Of a DNA stretch of 64,000 nt, positions 51,248 to 62,700 are shown in pieces. The stretch is from Clostridiales bacterium (lineage in GTDB: Bacteria; Bacillota; Clostridia; Christensenellales; Aristaeellaceae). Under the pieces are notes generated by a model. It was not told the DNA's origin. It did not search any database and worked only from the letters and a program-made list of their open reading frames with translations. The position numbers were made by a program, and so were the translations under genes. The stretch covers positions 1 to 64,000 of the forward strand of contig SVGY01000002.1 in assembly GCA_015056145.1 (NCBI GenBank), given 5' to 3'. How positions within the stretch are numbered: the stretch's first letter is position 1; each line of letters starts with the position of its first letter.

Positions 51248-51280
51248 GCCGCCCGTACGGCTGAAAGGAGAGCTTTTTCC

Positions 51281-53371
51281 ATGTCCAACCCCAGCGATAT
51301 TTTCAGTGCAAATGTTTTTGACGACCGCCTGATGCAGGAGCGTCTGCCCAAGGAGACCTACCGGGCCCTGAAGCGTACCAGGGAGGAAGGCCGCTCCCTG
51401 GATCCTGCTGTTGCCGGCGTAGTAGCCAACGCCATGAAGGACTGGGCCATCGAAAAAGGTGCAACTCATTATACTCATTGGTTCCAGCCCATGACCGGCG
51501 TTACCGCTGAAAAACACGATGCCTTCATCGCCCCCCGCAACGACGGCACCCTGCTGCTGGAATTCAGCGGCAAGGAACTGGTAAAGGGCGAAACCGACGC
51601 AAGTTCCTTCCCCTCCGGCGGCATCCGTTCCACCTTTGAGGCCCGTGGCTACACCGCATGGGATCCTACCAGCTATGCGTTCATCAAGGAAGGGGTGCTG
51701 TGCATCCCCACGGCCTACTGCTCCTACGGCGGTCAGGCTCTGGATAAAAAAACCCCCCTGCTGCGCTCCATGCAGGCCCTGAATCAGCAGGCACTGCGCA
51801 TCCTCCGGCTGTTCGGCAACAAGGATGCGGTGCGTGTATATGCCACCGTGGGTGCAGAGCAGGAGTACTTCCTTGTGGACAAGGACATGTACAAAAAGCG
51901 TCCCGACCTGGTGGTAACCGGCCGTACCCTTTTTGGCGCAAAGCCCCCCAAGGGTCAGGAGCTGGACGACCATTTCTTCGGCGTAATCAAACCCCGGGTA
52001 CAGGCCTACATGAAGGATCTCAACGAGGAACTGTGGAAGCTTGGCATCCTTGCCAAGACGGAGCACAACGAAGCTGCTCCCGCCCAGCATGAAATGGCCC
52101 CTATTTTTTCCACGGTGAATATCGCCGCCGACCACAACCAGCTCACCATGGATGTGATGAAACGTGTGGCCGACCGGCACAACCTGGTGTGCCTTTTGCA
52201 CGAGAAGCCCTTTGAGGGCGTCAACGGCAGCGGCAAGCACAACAACTATGCCCTGTGCACCAATACCGGCGTGAACCTGCTGGAACCCGGCGATACCCCC
52301 GAACAGAATGCACAGTTCCTGCTGTTCCTTTCCGCCATCATCGCATCGGTGGATGATTACCAGGATCTGCTCCGTGTGGTGGTAGCCCACGCAGGCAACG
52401 ATCACCGTCTGGGCGCAAACGAAGCTCCGCCGGCTATTATGTCCATCTTCCTTGGCGATGAGCTGAACGCCATCATCGAAAGCGTGGTCAACGCCTCCAA
52501 GTACGAAAACCACGCCGCTGAGCAGCTCCGTCTGGGCGTGCACATCCTGCCCAAATTCCCCAAGGATTCCACTGACCGCAACCGCACTTCTCCCTTCGCC
52601 TTCACCGGCAACAAGTTCGAGTTCCGAAGCCTCGGCTCCAACCAGAGCATTTCCGGCCCCAACGTGGTGCTGAATACCATCATCGCCGATGCCCTCATGC
52701 ACATGGCCGACGAGCTGGAACAGGCTGAGGATTTCACCACCGCTGTGGACGATCTTATCCGCCGCACCCTGCGCAAGCACATGCGCATCATCTTCAACGG
52801 CAACGGCTACGACCAGAGCTGGCGTGAGGAAGCCGCCCGCCGCGGCCTTCTGGAACTGCCCACCACGGTGGATGCCCTGCCCTACTATGTGCACCAGAAA
52901 AATCTTGACCTCTTTGAGCGGCAGAAGGTCTTCACCGCCGAGGAAGTGTACAGCCGTTACGAGGTGAAGCTGGAAAAATATGTGAAGGTCATCGATATCG
53001 AGGCCCTGAGCATGGTGGATATGGCAAGGCAGCTGATCCTGCCTGCTGCCATCCGCTACAGCAAGGACATCTCCGCCGAAGCGCAGAACAAGCAGAAGCT
53101 TGGCTTCGACTTTGCCCTGAAGATGGAACGCAGCCTTCTTAATACCCTCGACAGGGAAATGAACAAGCTCTACGAAAACACCTTCGCCCTTGAAAAAGCC
53201 GTGGCCGACACCCGTTCCATTTCCGACATGCTGGAAAAAGCCCGCTTTACCCGGGACCGCATCCTTCCCGTTATGGCAGAGCTGCGGGCCGCCGGCGACA
53301 CGCTGGAATCCATGATCGGCAAGGAGTACTGGCCCATGCCCACCTATCAGGAGCTTTTGATGAGCGTGTAA
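51281..53371 (+). CDS. glnN: Glutamine synthetase type III
   Basis: 696 residues, the long GSIII form (about 700) rather than the 440-residue GSI. Conserved parts: [46 protein letters not shown] (active-site Glu residues), [16 protein letters not shown] (about 305-320) and [17 protein letters not shown] long C-terminal helical extension follows. It makes glutamine from glutamate, ammonia and ATP in the cytoplasm. AAAGGAG lies 11-12 nt before the ATG. A consensus promoter and a leader hairpin suggest nitrogen-responsive control by read-through; the regulator is not visible. Confidence 0.95.
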   Translation: MSNPSDIFSANVFDDRLMQERLPKETYRALKRTREEGRSLDPAVAGVVANAMKDWAIEKGATHYTHWFQPMTGVTAEKHDAFIAPRNDGTLLLEFSGKELVKGETDASSFPSGGIRSTFEARGYTAWDPTSYAFIKEGVLCIPTAYCSYGGQALDKKTPLLRSMQALNQQALRILRLFGNKDAVRVYATVGAEQEYFLVDKDMYKKRPDLVVTGRTLFGAKPPKGQELDDHFFGVIKPRVQAYMKDLNEELWKLGILAKTEHNEAAPAQHEMAPIFSTVNIAADHNQLTMDVMKRVADRHNLVCLLHEKPFEGVNGSGKHNNYALCTNTGVNLLEPGDTPEQNAQFLLFLSAIIASVDDYQDLLRVVVAHAGNDHRLGANEAPPAIMSIFLGDELNAIIESVVNASKYENHAAEQLRLGVHILPKFPKDSTDRNRTSPFAFTGNKFEFRSLGSNQSISGPNVVLNTIIADALMHMADELEQAEDFTTAVDDLIRRTLRKHMRIIFNGNGYDQSWREEAARRGLLELPTTVDALPYYVHQKNLDLFERQKVFTAEEVYSRYEVKLEKYVKVIDIEALSMVDMARQLILPAAIRYSKDISAEAQNKQKLGFDFALKMERSLLNTLDREMNKLYENTFALEKAVADTRSISDMLEKARFTRDRILPVMAELRAAGDTLESMIGKEYWPMPTYQELLMSV

Positions 53372-53399
53372 ACGCATCTGTCCCCAAAAAACGTTTTCT

Positions 53400-53427
53400 C
53401 CGGAACGACCGTGTCGTTCCGGTTTTT
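53400..53427 (+). terminator. Terminator of glutamine synthetase
   Basis: 10-bp perfect stem CCGGAACGAC / GTCGTTCCGG with a 3-nt loop, followed by TTTTT. Confidence 0.92.
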
Positions 53428-53560
53428 CGTTGTTCAAAAAAACCCTGAAAAAATTTCCGAAATTTTTCTGATTTTCCGAAAACAGAAAACCCTTATTTTT
53501 CAAATGTTACGCCCCCAGGTTTCCCGCACCGGCAGCAGCGAAAACGTTTTTCATCATTCG
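53428..53560. other. AT-rich intergenic region before the giant gene
   Basis: Contains the repeated word TTTCCGAAA (twice near 53455-53480) and a palindrome AAAACGTTTT at 53541-53550, similar to LacI-family operator cores. No coding frame or RNA gene recognised. Confidence 0.4.
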
Positions 53561-53582
53561 CAATATGCAATGTAGCATATTG
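53561..53582 (+). promoter_or_regulatory. Inverted repeat at the -35 of the giant surface protein gene
   Basis: CAATATGC-N6-GCATATTG, a perfect 8-bp inverted repeat whose right end overlaps the -35 box. A strong candidate operator. Confidence 0.5.
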
Positions 53583-53608
53583 TTACTTTTTTGTGAACGT
53601 GATATAAT
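53580..53608 (+). promoter_or_regulatory. Promoter of the giant surface protein gene
   Basis: TTGTTA (53580-53585), 17-bp spacer, TATAAT (53603-53608). The roughly 100-nt leader has a small hairpin AGTTTTCC-N5-GGAAAACT (53626-53646) without a U-tract. Confidence 0.7.
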
Positions 53609-53714
53609 AATGTGTAACCATTTTCAGTTTTCCACACTGGAAAACTATATTTATCCACCTTGTCTTCTCCTCTTCCCGTAAGGGAGCACTATATACCAGC
53701 GAGGGATCTGTAAT

Positions 53715-56700
53715 ATGCGCAAAAAAGTTCATTACCTCAAAAAAACTCTTCTGATGCTTCTTGTGGCCCTGCAAGTATTTGGCGGGCTTTTTCCTGCGGG
53801 CACTCTGCGGAAAGAAGCTTCCCGCCCTGTTCAGACCGCAGCCGCAGAAAGCGCTGTGCCCTATTCCGGAACCAATAATCTGGACGGTTCCAAAATCGAG
53901 GGCATTTCCGTAACGTGGGTCACGCAGGACAGCACTGTTACTGCGGACGGGGATCCCGTTTCCCAGGAAGAGCTTGCCGATAGACCCCACCTCTTTGTTT
54001 CCACCACTTCAAACAAAGAGCTTTCTTTGGTGTACAAGCTGGAGGTTGAGCTTTCCGGCCAGTACGATTATGCTCCCGGGGACATTATCATCACCCTCCC
54101 TGCCCAGGTTTGGCACGGCCGCAAGTACGAAGAAACCGGCGAGCCCGGCATAACTGCAGGTGTTGTGGATGAATCCGTGCTGCTGGGCGGCATGGAGTTG
54201 CCCGTACCCGAAGCCCCGTCCACCAAGGCGGACTTTAACTGGCAGATTATCGACAACCAGTATGTGCTCACCAACACCCGTACCATTGGCGCTACTTCCA
54301 GCCTGTCCTTTGAAATTGCCGTCAACGGCGTAACCCCCATAGAGCTGGTGGATATGTCCGAGTCCGAGCCCATTTCCGCCCATTGCGAAGTAGTCACCAA
54401 AAAGGGTAATACCATTGAGCTGAACAGTACCCCCATCGTTGCGCAGGTGGATACTCAGGCTTCCATCACCAGCGCCTTCAAAGAAGGCACCATGTACCAG
54501 GATCGCCCCGGTTCCCTCCCCGACGAACTCCTGGCCAAACTCCCCACTCCGAACACGGACGACTATATTTTCATCCGCTGGGATACCTTTCAGTCCCACA
54601 ACAACAACCAACCCTATTCTCTTGCTGTAGAAGATTCCCTCGCTTCCGTCTATCAGATGATCCCCAACGCTTATGGCGACTACGATAAGCAATTCATCGT
54701 CTCCGGCACCTTCCTGGGCTGCTCCAATGCCGAGGGCAAGCCCATCGATGACAATTCCATCACCTTTGCGGCAGATGTGGGCGGCCCCTATGAAGACGTG
54801 ACCACCGCTCCCCAGTATGCCAACACGGTTTCCCTGTGGTCTGCCTATCCCAGGGAAAAGCTGGTGGCTGCACAGGCAAACGAAGATCCCAACATCTATC
54901 TGTTTGAAAACACTGCCACCTGGTACCTTACCGAAGGCGATGCCGCAAGCGGCAACGACCCCCAGAAGATCACCACCGCCAGCGATACCGCCACTGTGAC
55001 CTATGCGCCCGTCCACTGGCAGCGTCCCACCGGCTCCTTTATCGTGCACAAGTACGTCAGCAGCGAAAAAACGAAGAGCACCACCTTCCCCTATGCCCTC
55101 AACCAGCTGGAAGCCGGCGACCCCGTGGAGATGGAGTTCATCCTCTCCACCTACGGTGAAGGCTATCCCTGGACATCTATCCTCACAAAGGGCAAAACTC
55201 TGGAAGAGCTGGCGCAGCGTGCCCAGGACGAAAACATCTCCAGCGACGAAGAGGCCCGTGCTACCTACGGCAAGCTGGGCTGGACTCAGGTCACCTCTGA
55301 TTACCAGACCCTTTTCAACTTTGAAAACACCTACCTTACCTCCGACGACTTCCAGATCGAATATCTGAGGGTGGACATTCCCGAAAAATCCCGCTATGCC
55401 GAGCTGCCCAGCGGCGGCTGGGGATATGTTCCGGACAATTCCCTGCCCACCCCCGACCTTACCGTTGAATATCAGATCGATGGCGACGGCACATGGCATA
55501 CTGCCGCAAGAGCTGTCTGGGGCAATGACGGCCACGGTTCCCTGCGTTTTGTGGACGTAAACCCCGAAGTTTCCATTTCCGGAAGCACCATCCTCTTCCC
55601 GGACAATGTTACGGACACCCGTCACTATTTCACCAGCAACGTGTTCAACGGCGTTGCTGCCGAAAACTGCGACCTTGGCAAGGTGAAATGGAACGTCTAT
55701 GTGGGCATGATCCTCAAGCCCACGGAACGCATCCAGAACATTGTGGCCGAGCTTTTTGAAAATTCCACCACCCCCTCCTCCTTCTTCAAAAACGATGTGG
55801 GCATGGACGTATACGGCTGGGGTGAAAACGGTGCCTTTGGCGAAATAGTGCTGGACGACGACTACGACTATGCCAGCGCCACGCTGGAGGGTGCGAGCTA
55901 CGGCGTCTCCATGAACAAGACCAGCTCCGCCTCCTCTGACCCGGAAAACGAGCAGACTATAATCCACTACACCCTCACCACGCTGGAGCAGAGCAACCTG
56001 AAGGACCGCAACGATTATGACCGTGCCGTTGCGGACGGCGTAGTGCCTGCAGAAACCAGCTGTATCTGGTACGATCTGCTGCCTCCCGGCGTTATTCCGC
56101 TGCTGGATACCATAAAGCCCCGTGAAGGCGACGCCGTGACCAATGTATATACCATCGACGACTTCCGCAACACCGGGCGCATCCTGCTGGTGGTGGAAGC
56201 CGACCTGACCCCTGCTCCCAAGGGCAGTTCCAACGGTTCCAAATACCTGGACTCCCCCAGCATCTCCTTTGACGCTACTTACTCCTGGAGGGCCATGGCC
56301 ATTTATGGACGCCAGCTGAGGAACTATGCCGTCTTCCAGTCCACCGCCCCCAACCTCAGGAACAATACACTGGGCACCATGACCGGCCTGCGTGGCGAGC
56401 CTGACAGTCCTCTGGGCGGCAACAACTCCACCACTCCCGCATTCCCGGAAGAGATTGTCAACGCCCTAACGGATCTGGATCCCTCCACCGATGAAGAACA
56501 CTTCCTCTACAGCGACGACATCCTCGACCTTACCACCCTGACCTATGCCGTGTCCGGCCTGGAAAAAACCGTCCGCAGCGATCTGGTGGGCGTGTGGTCC
56601 CAGGGTCTGGACGGCCAGGAGCAGGTAACGGTATACGAGGGCCACAACTATACCTATAAGCTGCACATTTCCTCTGCAGATAACACCTCCACCAAGAGCA

Positions 56701-59700
56701 TCGTCATCTACGACACCATCGAAAACTACATCCTCCCCGACCCCGCCTCCGCCGAAAACCCCGACAGCTCCAAAGGCGAAGACTACCAGCATGTGGAAGA
56801 CCGCAAAAACTGGCAGGGCACATGGCAGGGCAAGGGCCAGTGGCGGGGCACCCTGACCGGCGTGGATCTGTCCGATTTTGTGAATGCCGGCGTTGCCCCT
56901 GTGCTGCTGTATTCGGAAATCCCCAATCTGCAATTTGCAGAAACCAAATCCGAATCCACGGACGACAACTTTGAAGAGGATACCATTCTCCTTTCCTCCG
57001 GCAACTACGATATCACCAACCGGGATATCTGGAAGGTGGCTGAACTGGACGAGAACGGAAAGTGGGCCGTACCGGAAGGCATTGCGGTATCTGCCATAGC
57101 CATTGATGCCAGCACCGCAGCCGACGGCAGCGAATACATCCTTCAGCCTACCGCCTCCCTTTCTGGCTACCTGCACATGCGTGCCCCCGACGACAACGGC
57201 GACCCCAACGTATGGGATGCCAAGGGCGCCTATGCCCACACCACTGCCGCCGATGGCACCCAGACCGTGGACTGGGAAGCTGCCAAGGATAAAAACAACA
57301 ACATGTATGCGTACAACAACACCCGTGTACGCCTTATTCAGGGTCACACCGATTCCCAGGGTATCACCAACTGGATCTCCAACTACCGTATGATCCGCAA
57401 CGACTACACCCGTGTGGGTATCCTGCCCGAGCGGCTGGTGGTCAGAAAAATCTGGAACGACCAGCAGGATCACGACCAGATGCGCCCCAACAGCGTTACC
57501 GTGCGCCTTCTGCGCAAACCTTCCGGCTCCACAGAAGAATTTGTGCCGGTCATGAGCAGCAGCGGCGAGCCCATCACCTTCCAGCTGAGCCAGAGCAACA
57601 ACTGGACCGCCGAGTTCGCCCAGCTGGATCTGTTGGATGACCAGGGCGTGTACTACCACTTCACCTTTGAGGAAGAACCCGTGGAAGGCTATGAACCTCA
57701 GGTGGAATATGTGGAGTCCGGCTTCTACTTCATTACCAACTCCCACCCCAACGAGCAGGTCTCCATCAAGGGCGAGAAACTCTGGGATGACGAAAACAAC
57801 GCCCACGGCCAGCGTCCGGACAGGATCATCCTCCGCCTGTACCGTGATGACAAGCTCCTTACCTCCACCTATGTACGCCCCAACGCTTCCGGCAAGTGGC
57901 TTTATTCCTTCGGCGAGCGGGACAGGTATGCGGCTGACGGCCACGAGTATGTATACCGCATCGAGGAAGAATATGTGCCCAAGTACTCTTCCACCCTGGA
58001 AGGCAACGAGCAGATCACCAATACCTACCATCCCTACGGCGATCTTGAAGTGGTAAAGAAGCTTGAAAACGCCACCCCCGAGGCCTCCCTGAAAGAGTTC
58101 ACCTTTACCCTCGTTCTGCTTCCGGAAGCCACGGAAGACAACAGCCCCGTTATCCCGTTGAGCGACAAATTCCCCTACCAGCGCTATCGCCTGGAAGGCG
58201 GAGAGTGGATCGCTGTGAACGAATCCGAATCCGACAGCGGCGAAATGGGCAACGGTGATACCTTCATCCTCCGGGGCGATGAGAAGATCGTCATCAGCGG
58301 CATTCCCTCCGAAAGCCGCTACGAAGTGATTGAGTCCCCCTGCGCAGGCTTCACCGCCAACCCCACCGGGGACACCGGCGACATCCGTGCAGACCAGACC
58401 AGCACCGCCCTCTTTGTGAACACCTACAAGACCAGCGGCAAAGCCCAGCTGAATCTTGGCAAGGAGCTGACGGGCCATGCCATCCGCAAGAACCAGTTCC
58501 GCTTTGAACTGGTGGATATGAACGAAGACAGCCCCACCTACGGTCAGGTGCTGCGCACTGCCCGCATCAACGCCCCCGAAGAAGGCTCGACCTTCGGCGG
58601 CAGCGGTGTGGAAATCTACTCCGAGGCGGATGCGGTATTCGGCCAGCTGACCTTCAGCAACGAGCATGCCGGCAAAACCATGATTTACCATCTGGTGGAA
58701 AGGGACATCGGTTCCTCCGGCTACACTTACGACTCCAACTATTTCATCGCCGAGATCACCCTGACGGACGACGGTGAAGGCAACTTGACCGAAACCGTGG
58801 TCATCCGTGACGGCACCACCGGTTCCGAGGTGATTCTGCCCGAATTTGTAAACAGCTACACCGCCTATGGCGAGCTGGAGCTGCGTGCATGGAAGACCCT
58901 CACCGGCCGTGATCTGACTGAGGGCGAATTCACTTTCGAACTCTTCCCCTATGACCTCGCCACCGGCTCTGTTGGCCAGCCTATCGACAGCGCCACCAAC
59001 GATGCGGACGGCAACATCGTCTTCGGAGCCATCCCCTTCGACCAGGACAGCGTAAGCCTTGATGCGGACAATCCTGCCACCTACGCCTTCCTCATCCGGG
59101 AGCAGGCCGGCAGCGATGCCACCGTGCAGTACTCCACTCAGGAGTTCGTCTTTGTGGTCAGCGTAGAGGATAACGGCGACGGTACCCTTTCCTTCACCCA
59201 GAATGCCTACACGCTGGAAGGCGGCGTCCTCAGCGCCGACCCCATCATTCCCGTTTTCAACAACCTGCTGCATCCCGGCGCACTGAGCGTCAGCAAAGAA
59301 AAGGATGAGGATTACGGCGGCGATCCCGATCAGGAATTCACTTTCCATGTGAAACTGAGCGAAAAACTGAACGGCGAGCTGGATTATGGCATTGCTGTGC
59401 CCGTACCCACTCCCACGCCCACTCCCGGGCCCGGCTCCGGCTCCACCGGTGAAGTCCTGCCCCCCTTCGTGGTCAGCCCCACCAACACTCCCAAGCCCAC
59501 CACCGAACCCGTAGTGCTGCCCTTCAACACGCCCAAGCCCGCCAAGCCCATTGTAACCAGCGGCTACGTCCACGCCTCGGCAAGCGATCTGGCCGGTCAG
59601 GCTTACGCCATGCTGAACAAGGCCACCGGCGAGCTGGTGCTGTTCCGCTCCGGCAACTTCACCGACCCGGACGGCAACCGCTTTGCCTTCGACAGCGGCG

Positions 59701-62700
59701 CAAACCGTTCGGAAGATACCTCCCGGAACGTGATCTACTATATCCTCGACGAAAACACCACCACCAGCGGCGGTGCCCGTCCCTGGCAGCAGGATAAAAC
59801 GCTGATTACCTCCGTGCGAACCGAGGACTACATCCGTCCGGCCTCCTGCAATAACTTCTTCCGTGAGCTCAGCAACGTAACCAGTTACGACCTGAGCAAG
59901 CTGGATACCAGTCAGGTCACAAACTTCGATTACATGTTCTACAACAACAAGAAGCTGACCGGTATCGACATCAGCGGCTTTGACACCTCCAAGGCCAACT
60001 CGCTCTCCGGTATGTTCCGCAGCTGCAGCACTCTTGAAGAAATCGACCTGAGCACGCTGGATGTTTCCAACGTCACCGACCTCTCCCTGATGTTTTCCGA
60101 GTGCCCCAAGCTGACTTCCATCGACCTGAGCTACCTGCACACCGGCAAGGTGAGCAACTTCAGCAACCTGTTCAGAGGCTGCACCGGGCTTACATCCATC
60201 GATCTGAGCACGCTGAATACCCAGAGCGCCACCAGCTTTGCCAGCATGTTCAGCGGTTGTACCAATCTGGCGGATGTGGATATCACCTATCTGAACACCT
60301 CAAAATGCTACGGCCTTTCCGAAATGTTCAGGGGCTGCAAGGCGCTGACCAGCCTCGACCTGCGCACCTTCAACACTGCCAACGTTACCACCATGAACGG
60401 CATGTTCTATGACTGCAGCAATCTGCAAAGCGTGGATCTGAGCAGTTTCAACACTTCCAAGGTAACCAGCATGGAGAATATGTTCCGGGGCTGCTCGTCT
60501 CTGGAAAACCTTGACCTGAGCACCTTCGATACCCACAACGTAAAGAACTTCGGCTACATGTTCTACAACCTCAAGGCCGGAGAAACGCCCGATCTGAGCA
60601 CCTTTGACACCTCTTCCGCAACCAACATGCGCTACATGTTCTACGGCCTGACGCCCAGCGGCAAGCTGGATCTGAGCACCTTCGACACCTCGAAGGTAAC
60701 GAACATGAGCTATATGTTCGCCTACTTTACCGCCCACAACGATCTGGATATCAGCCACTTCGACACCTCCAACGTGACCAACATGAGCCGCATGTTCACA
60801 AGCATTTCCGGTATGGATGTGCTTGACCTGCGCAACTTCGATACCGCAAAGGTCACCGACATGAGCTACATGTTCTCCAACAGCAAACCTTCACAGATCA
60901 TTGTGTCCAGTTTTGACACCGGCAAGACCACCACCATGCAGAGCATGTTCTGGAACTGCAGCAACATCAAAAAGCTCGACCTGAGCAATTTCAACACTGA
61001 TGTGCTCACCAGCATGTACAACATGTTCAATGGTTGCAGCAATCTGGAAGAGCTGAACATAGCCAAGTTCAACACGATACGTGGAGGCTCTCTGATCACC
61101 CACACCTACTGCTTCGGCTCCACGCCCAAGCTTAGCACCATCACCATCGGCGACGAAAGCCGCTTCAGGGAATCCTATCCCAGCGCACCCAGCACGCTGC
61201 CCTATGATGGCACATGGGTCAACGCCCAGGACAGCACCCAGGTGTTTGCCTCCGATCCTCTGTTCACCAGTGGCGGCAATGCCGGTACCTGGACATGGAA
61301 TATCGCCACCTACAAGCTGAGCTTCCTGCCCGGCGAACAGGGCGCAGGCTCCATGCCCTCCGTATTCGTTCCCTGCAGCACGGATTTCAGCTTCTCTCCT
61401 GCTTTCTACAGCCTGGGTTACGATCTTGTCTCCTTCAAGGATGAGAACGGCAATGTATACCCCGTTGAAAACGGACTTGTTACCATCCCCGCCGCCACTT
61501 ATACCGCCGGCAAGGACGTGACCCTTACCGCACAGTGGCTCAAGCAGGATAACAGCGTTACCATGCAGGACGGCCAGTTCACCTTCACGCTGAAAGCCGG
61601 CGAAACCATCCAGTTCAACAACCTGCCTGCAGGCGTGGGATACGAAGTCTGGGAGGAATGCCCCTCCGGCTGGGTACTGGTCAAAAAGACCAACGAGTCC
61701 GGTCAGATCGAACCGCTGACCACCAGCGAGGCTGTGTTCACCAACCGCTACAATCCCAATCTGACCTCCGCAGCGCTGCGTGCCACCAAGCAAATGGAAG
61801 GTCGCACCCCCGAGGCAGACGAGTTCACCTTTACCCTGCATGAAGGCTCCACCCTCCTGCAGACCAAGACCAATGCAGCCGGCGGCGGCATCAGCTTCGA
61901 CCTGCTGGCATATGTGGAGGAAGGCGAACACATCTATACCATCCGGGAAGTGCCCGGCGACGACCCCACCATCATCTATGATTCTACCGCCTACACGGTG
62001 AAGGTATCCGTCACAGAGGAAGACGGCGTTCTCTCCGCAGAAGTTATCTACCCCGACGGCGAGCCTCCCGTATTCCGCAACGCTGTAAAACCCGGTGCAC
62101 TGTCCATCACCAAGGTCATTCAAAACGCTACCGAGGCTTCCCTGAACCAGCAGTTCACGGTGGAAGTGCTCCTTACCAATGCAAAGGGCGAACCCTGGAG
62201 CGGCACGGTCAAAGTGAACGGCACCGATGCGCCCGTTGCCAACGGCGTGCTGACCCTGCTCGTGAAAAACGGCAGTGTGGCCAACATTACCGGCATTCCC
62301 GCAGGCCTCCGCTACACCGTCTCCGAACCCGACGAGCTGCCCGGCTGGACCATGGACAGCCAGAAGAGCGGCACCGTCCTCACCGGTTCCACCAGCAGCG
62401 AAACCCTGACCAACCGCTATTCTCTCACTGGTTTTGCCTCCATCGGCATCACCAAGGAGCTGGTAGGCCGCACCCTTGCGGAGGATGAATTCACCTTCGA
62501 GCTGCTGGACGGCGACCGGGTCATCTCCACCGCCACCAACGCAGCGGATGGATCCGTGCGTTTCGACGACATCTTCTTTGATGCCGAAGGCACCTACACC
62601 TTCACCATCCGTGAAACGGAAGGTTCTGATCCCAACGTGCGCTACAGCACGGAAACCATCACCGCAACCGTGGTCATGGAGGACGTCGGCGGCGAGGGTC

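Noticed and set aside
51208-51280. Known glutamine riboswitch, T-box or ANTAR target in the glutamine synthetase leader
   Set aside because: The leader is too short for a T-box, shows no paired hexaloops of ANTAR type, and I could not match a riboswitch core; only the hairpin with U-tract is supported.
56466-60140. A 1,224-codon open frame on the minus strand
   Set aside because: It lies wholly inside the giant plus-strand adhesin, has low-complexity composition (Gly/Val/Ala/His-rich) and no domain sense. It arises from strong C/G third-position bias; similar shadows occur at 54009-55967 and 60891-62123.
59883-61093. Regular 75-78-bp periodicity resembling a repeat array such as CRISPR
   Set aside because: The units are diverged coding repeats of DUF285 leucine-rich type within one open frame; there are no identical repeats with unrelated spacers.
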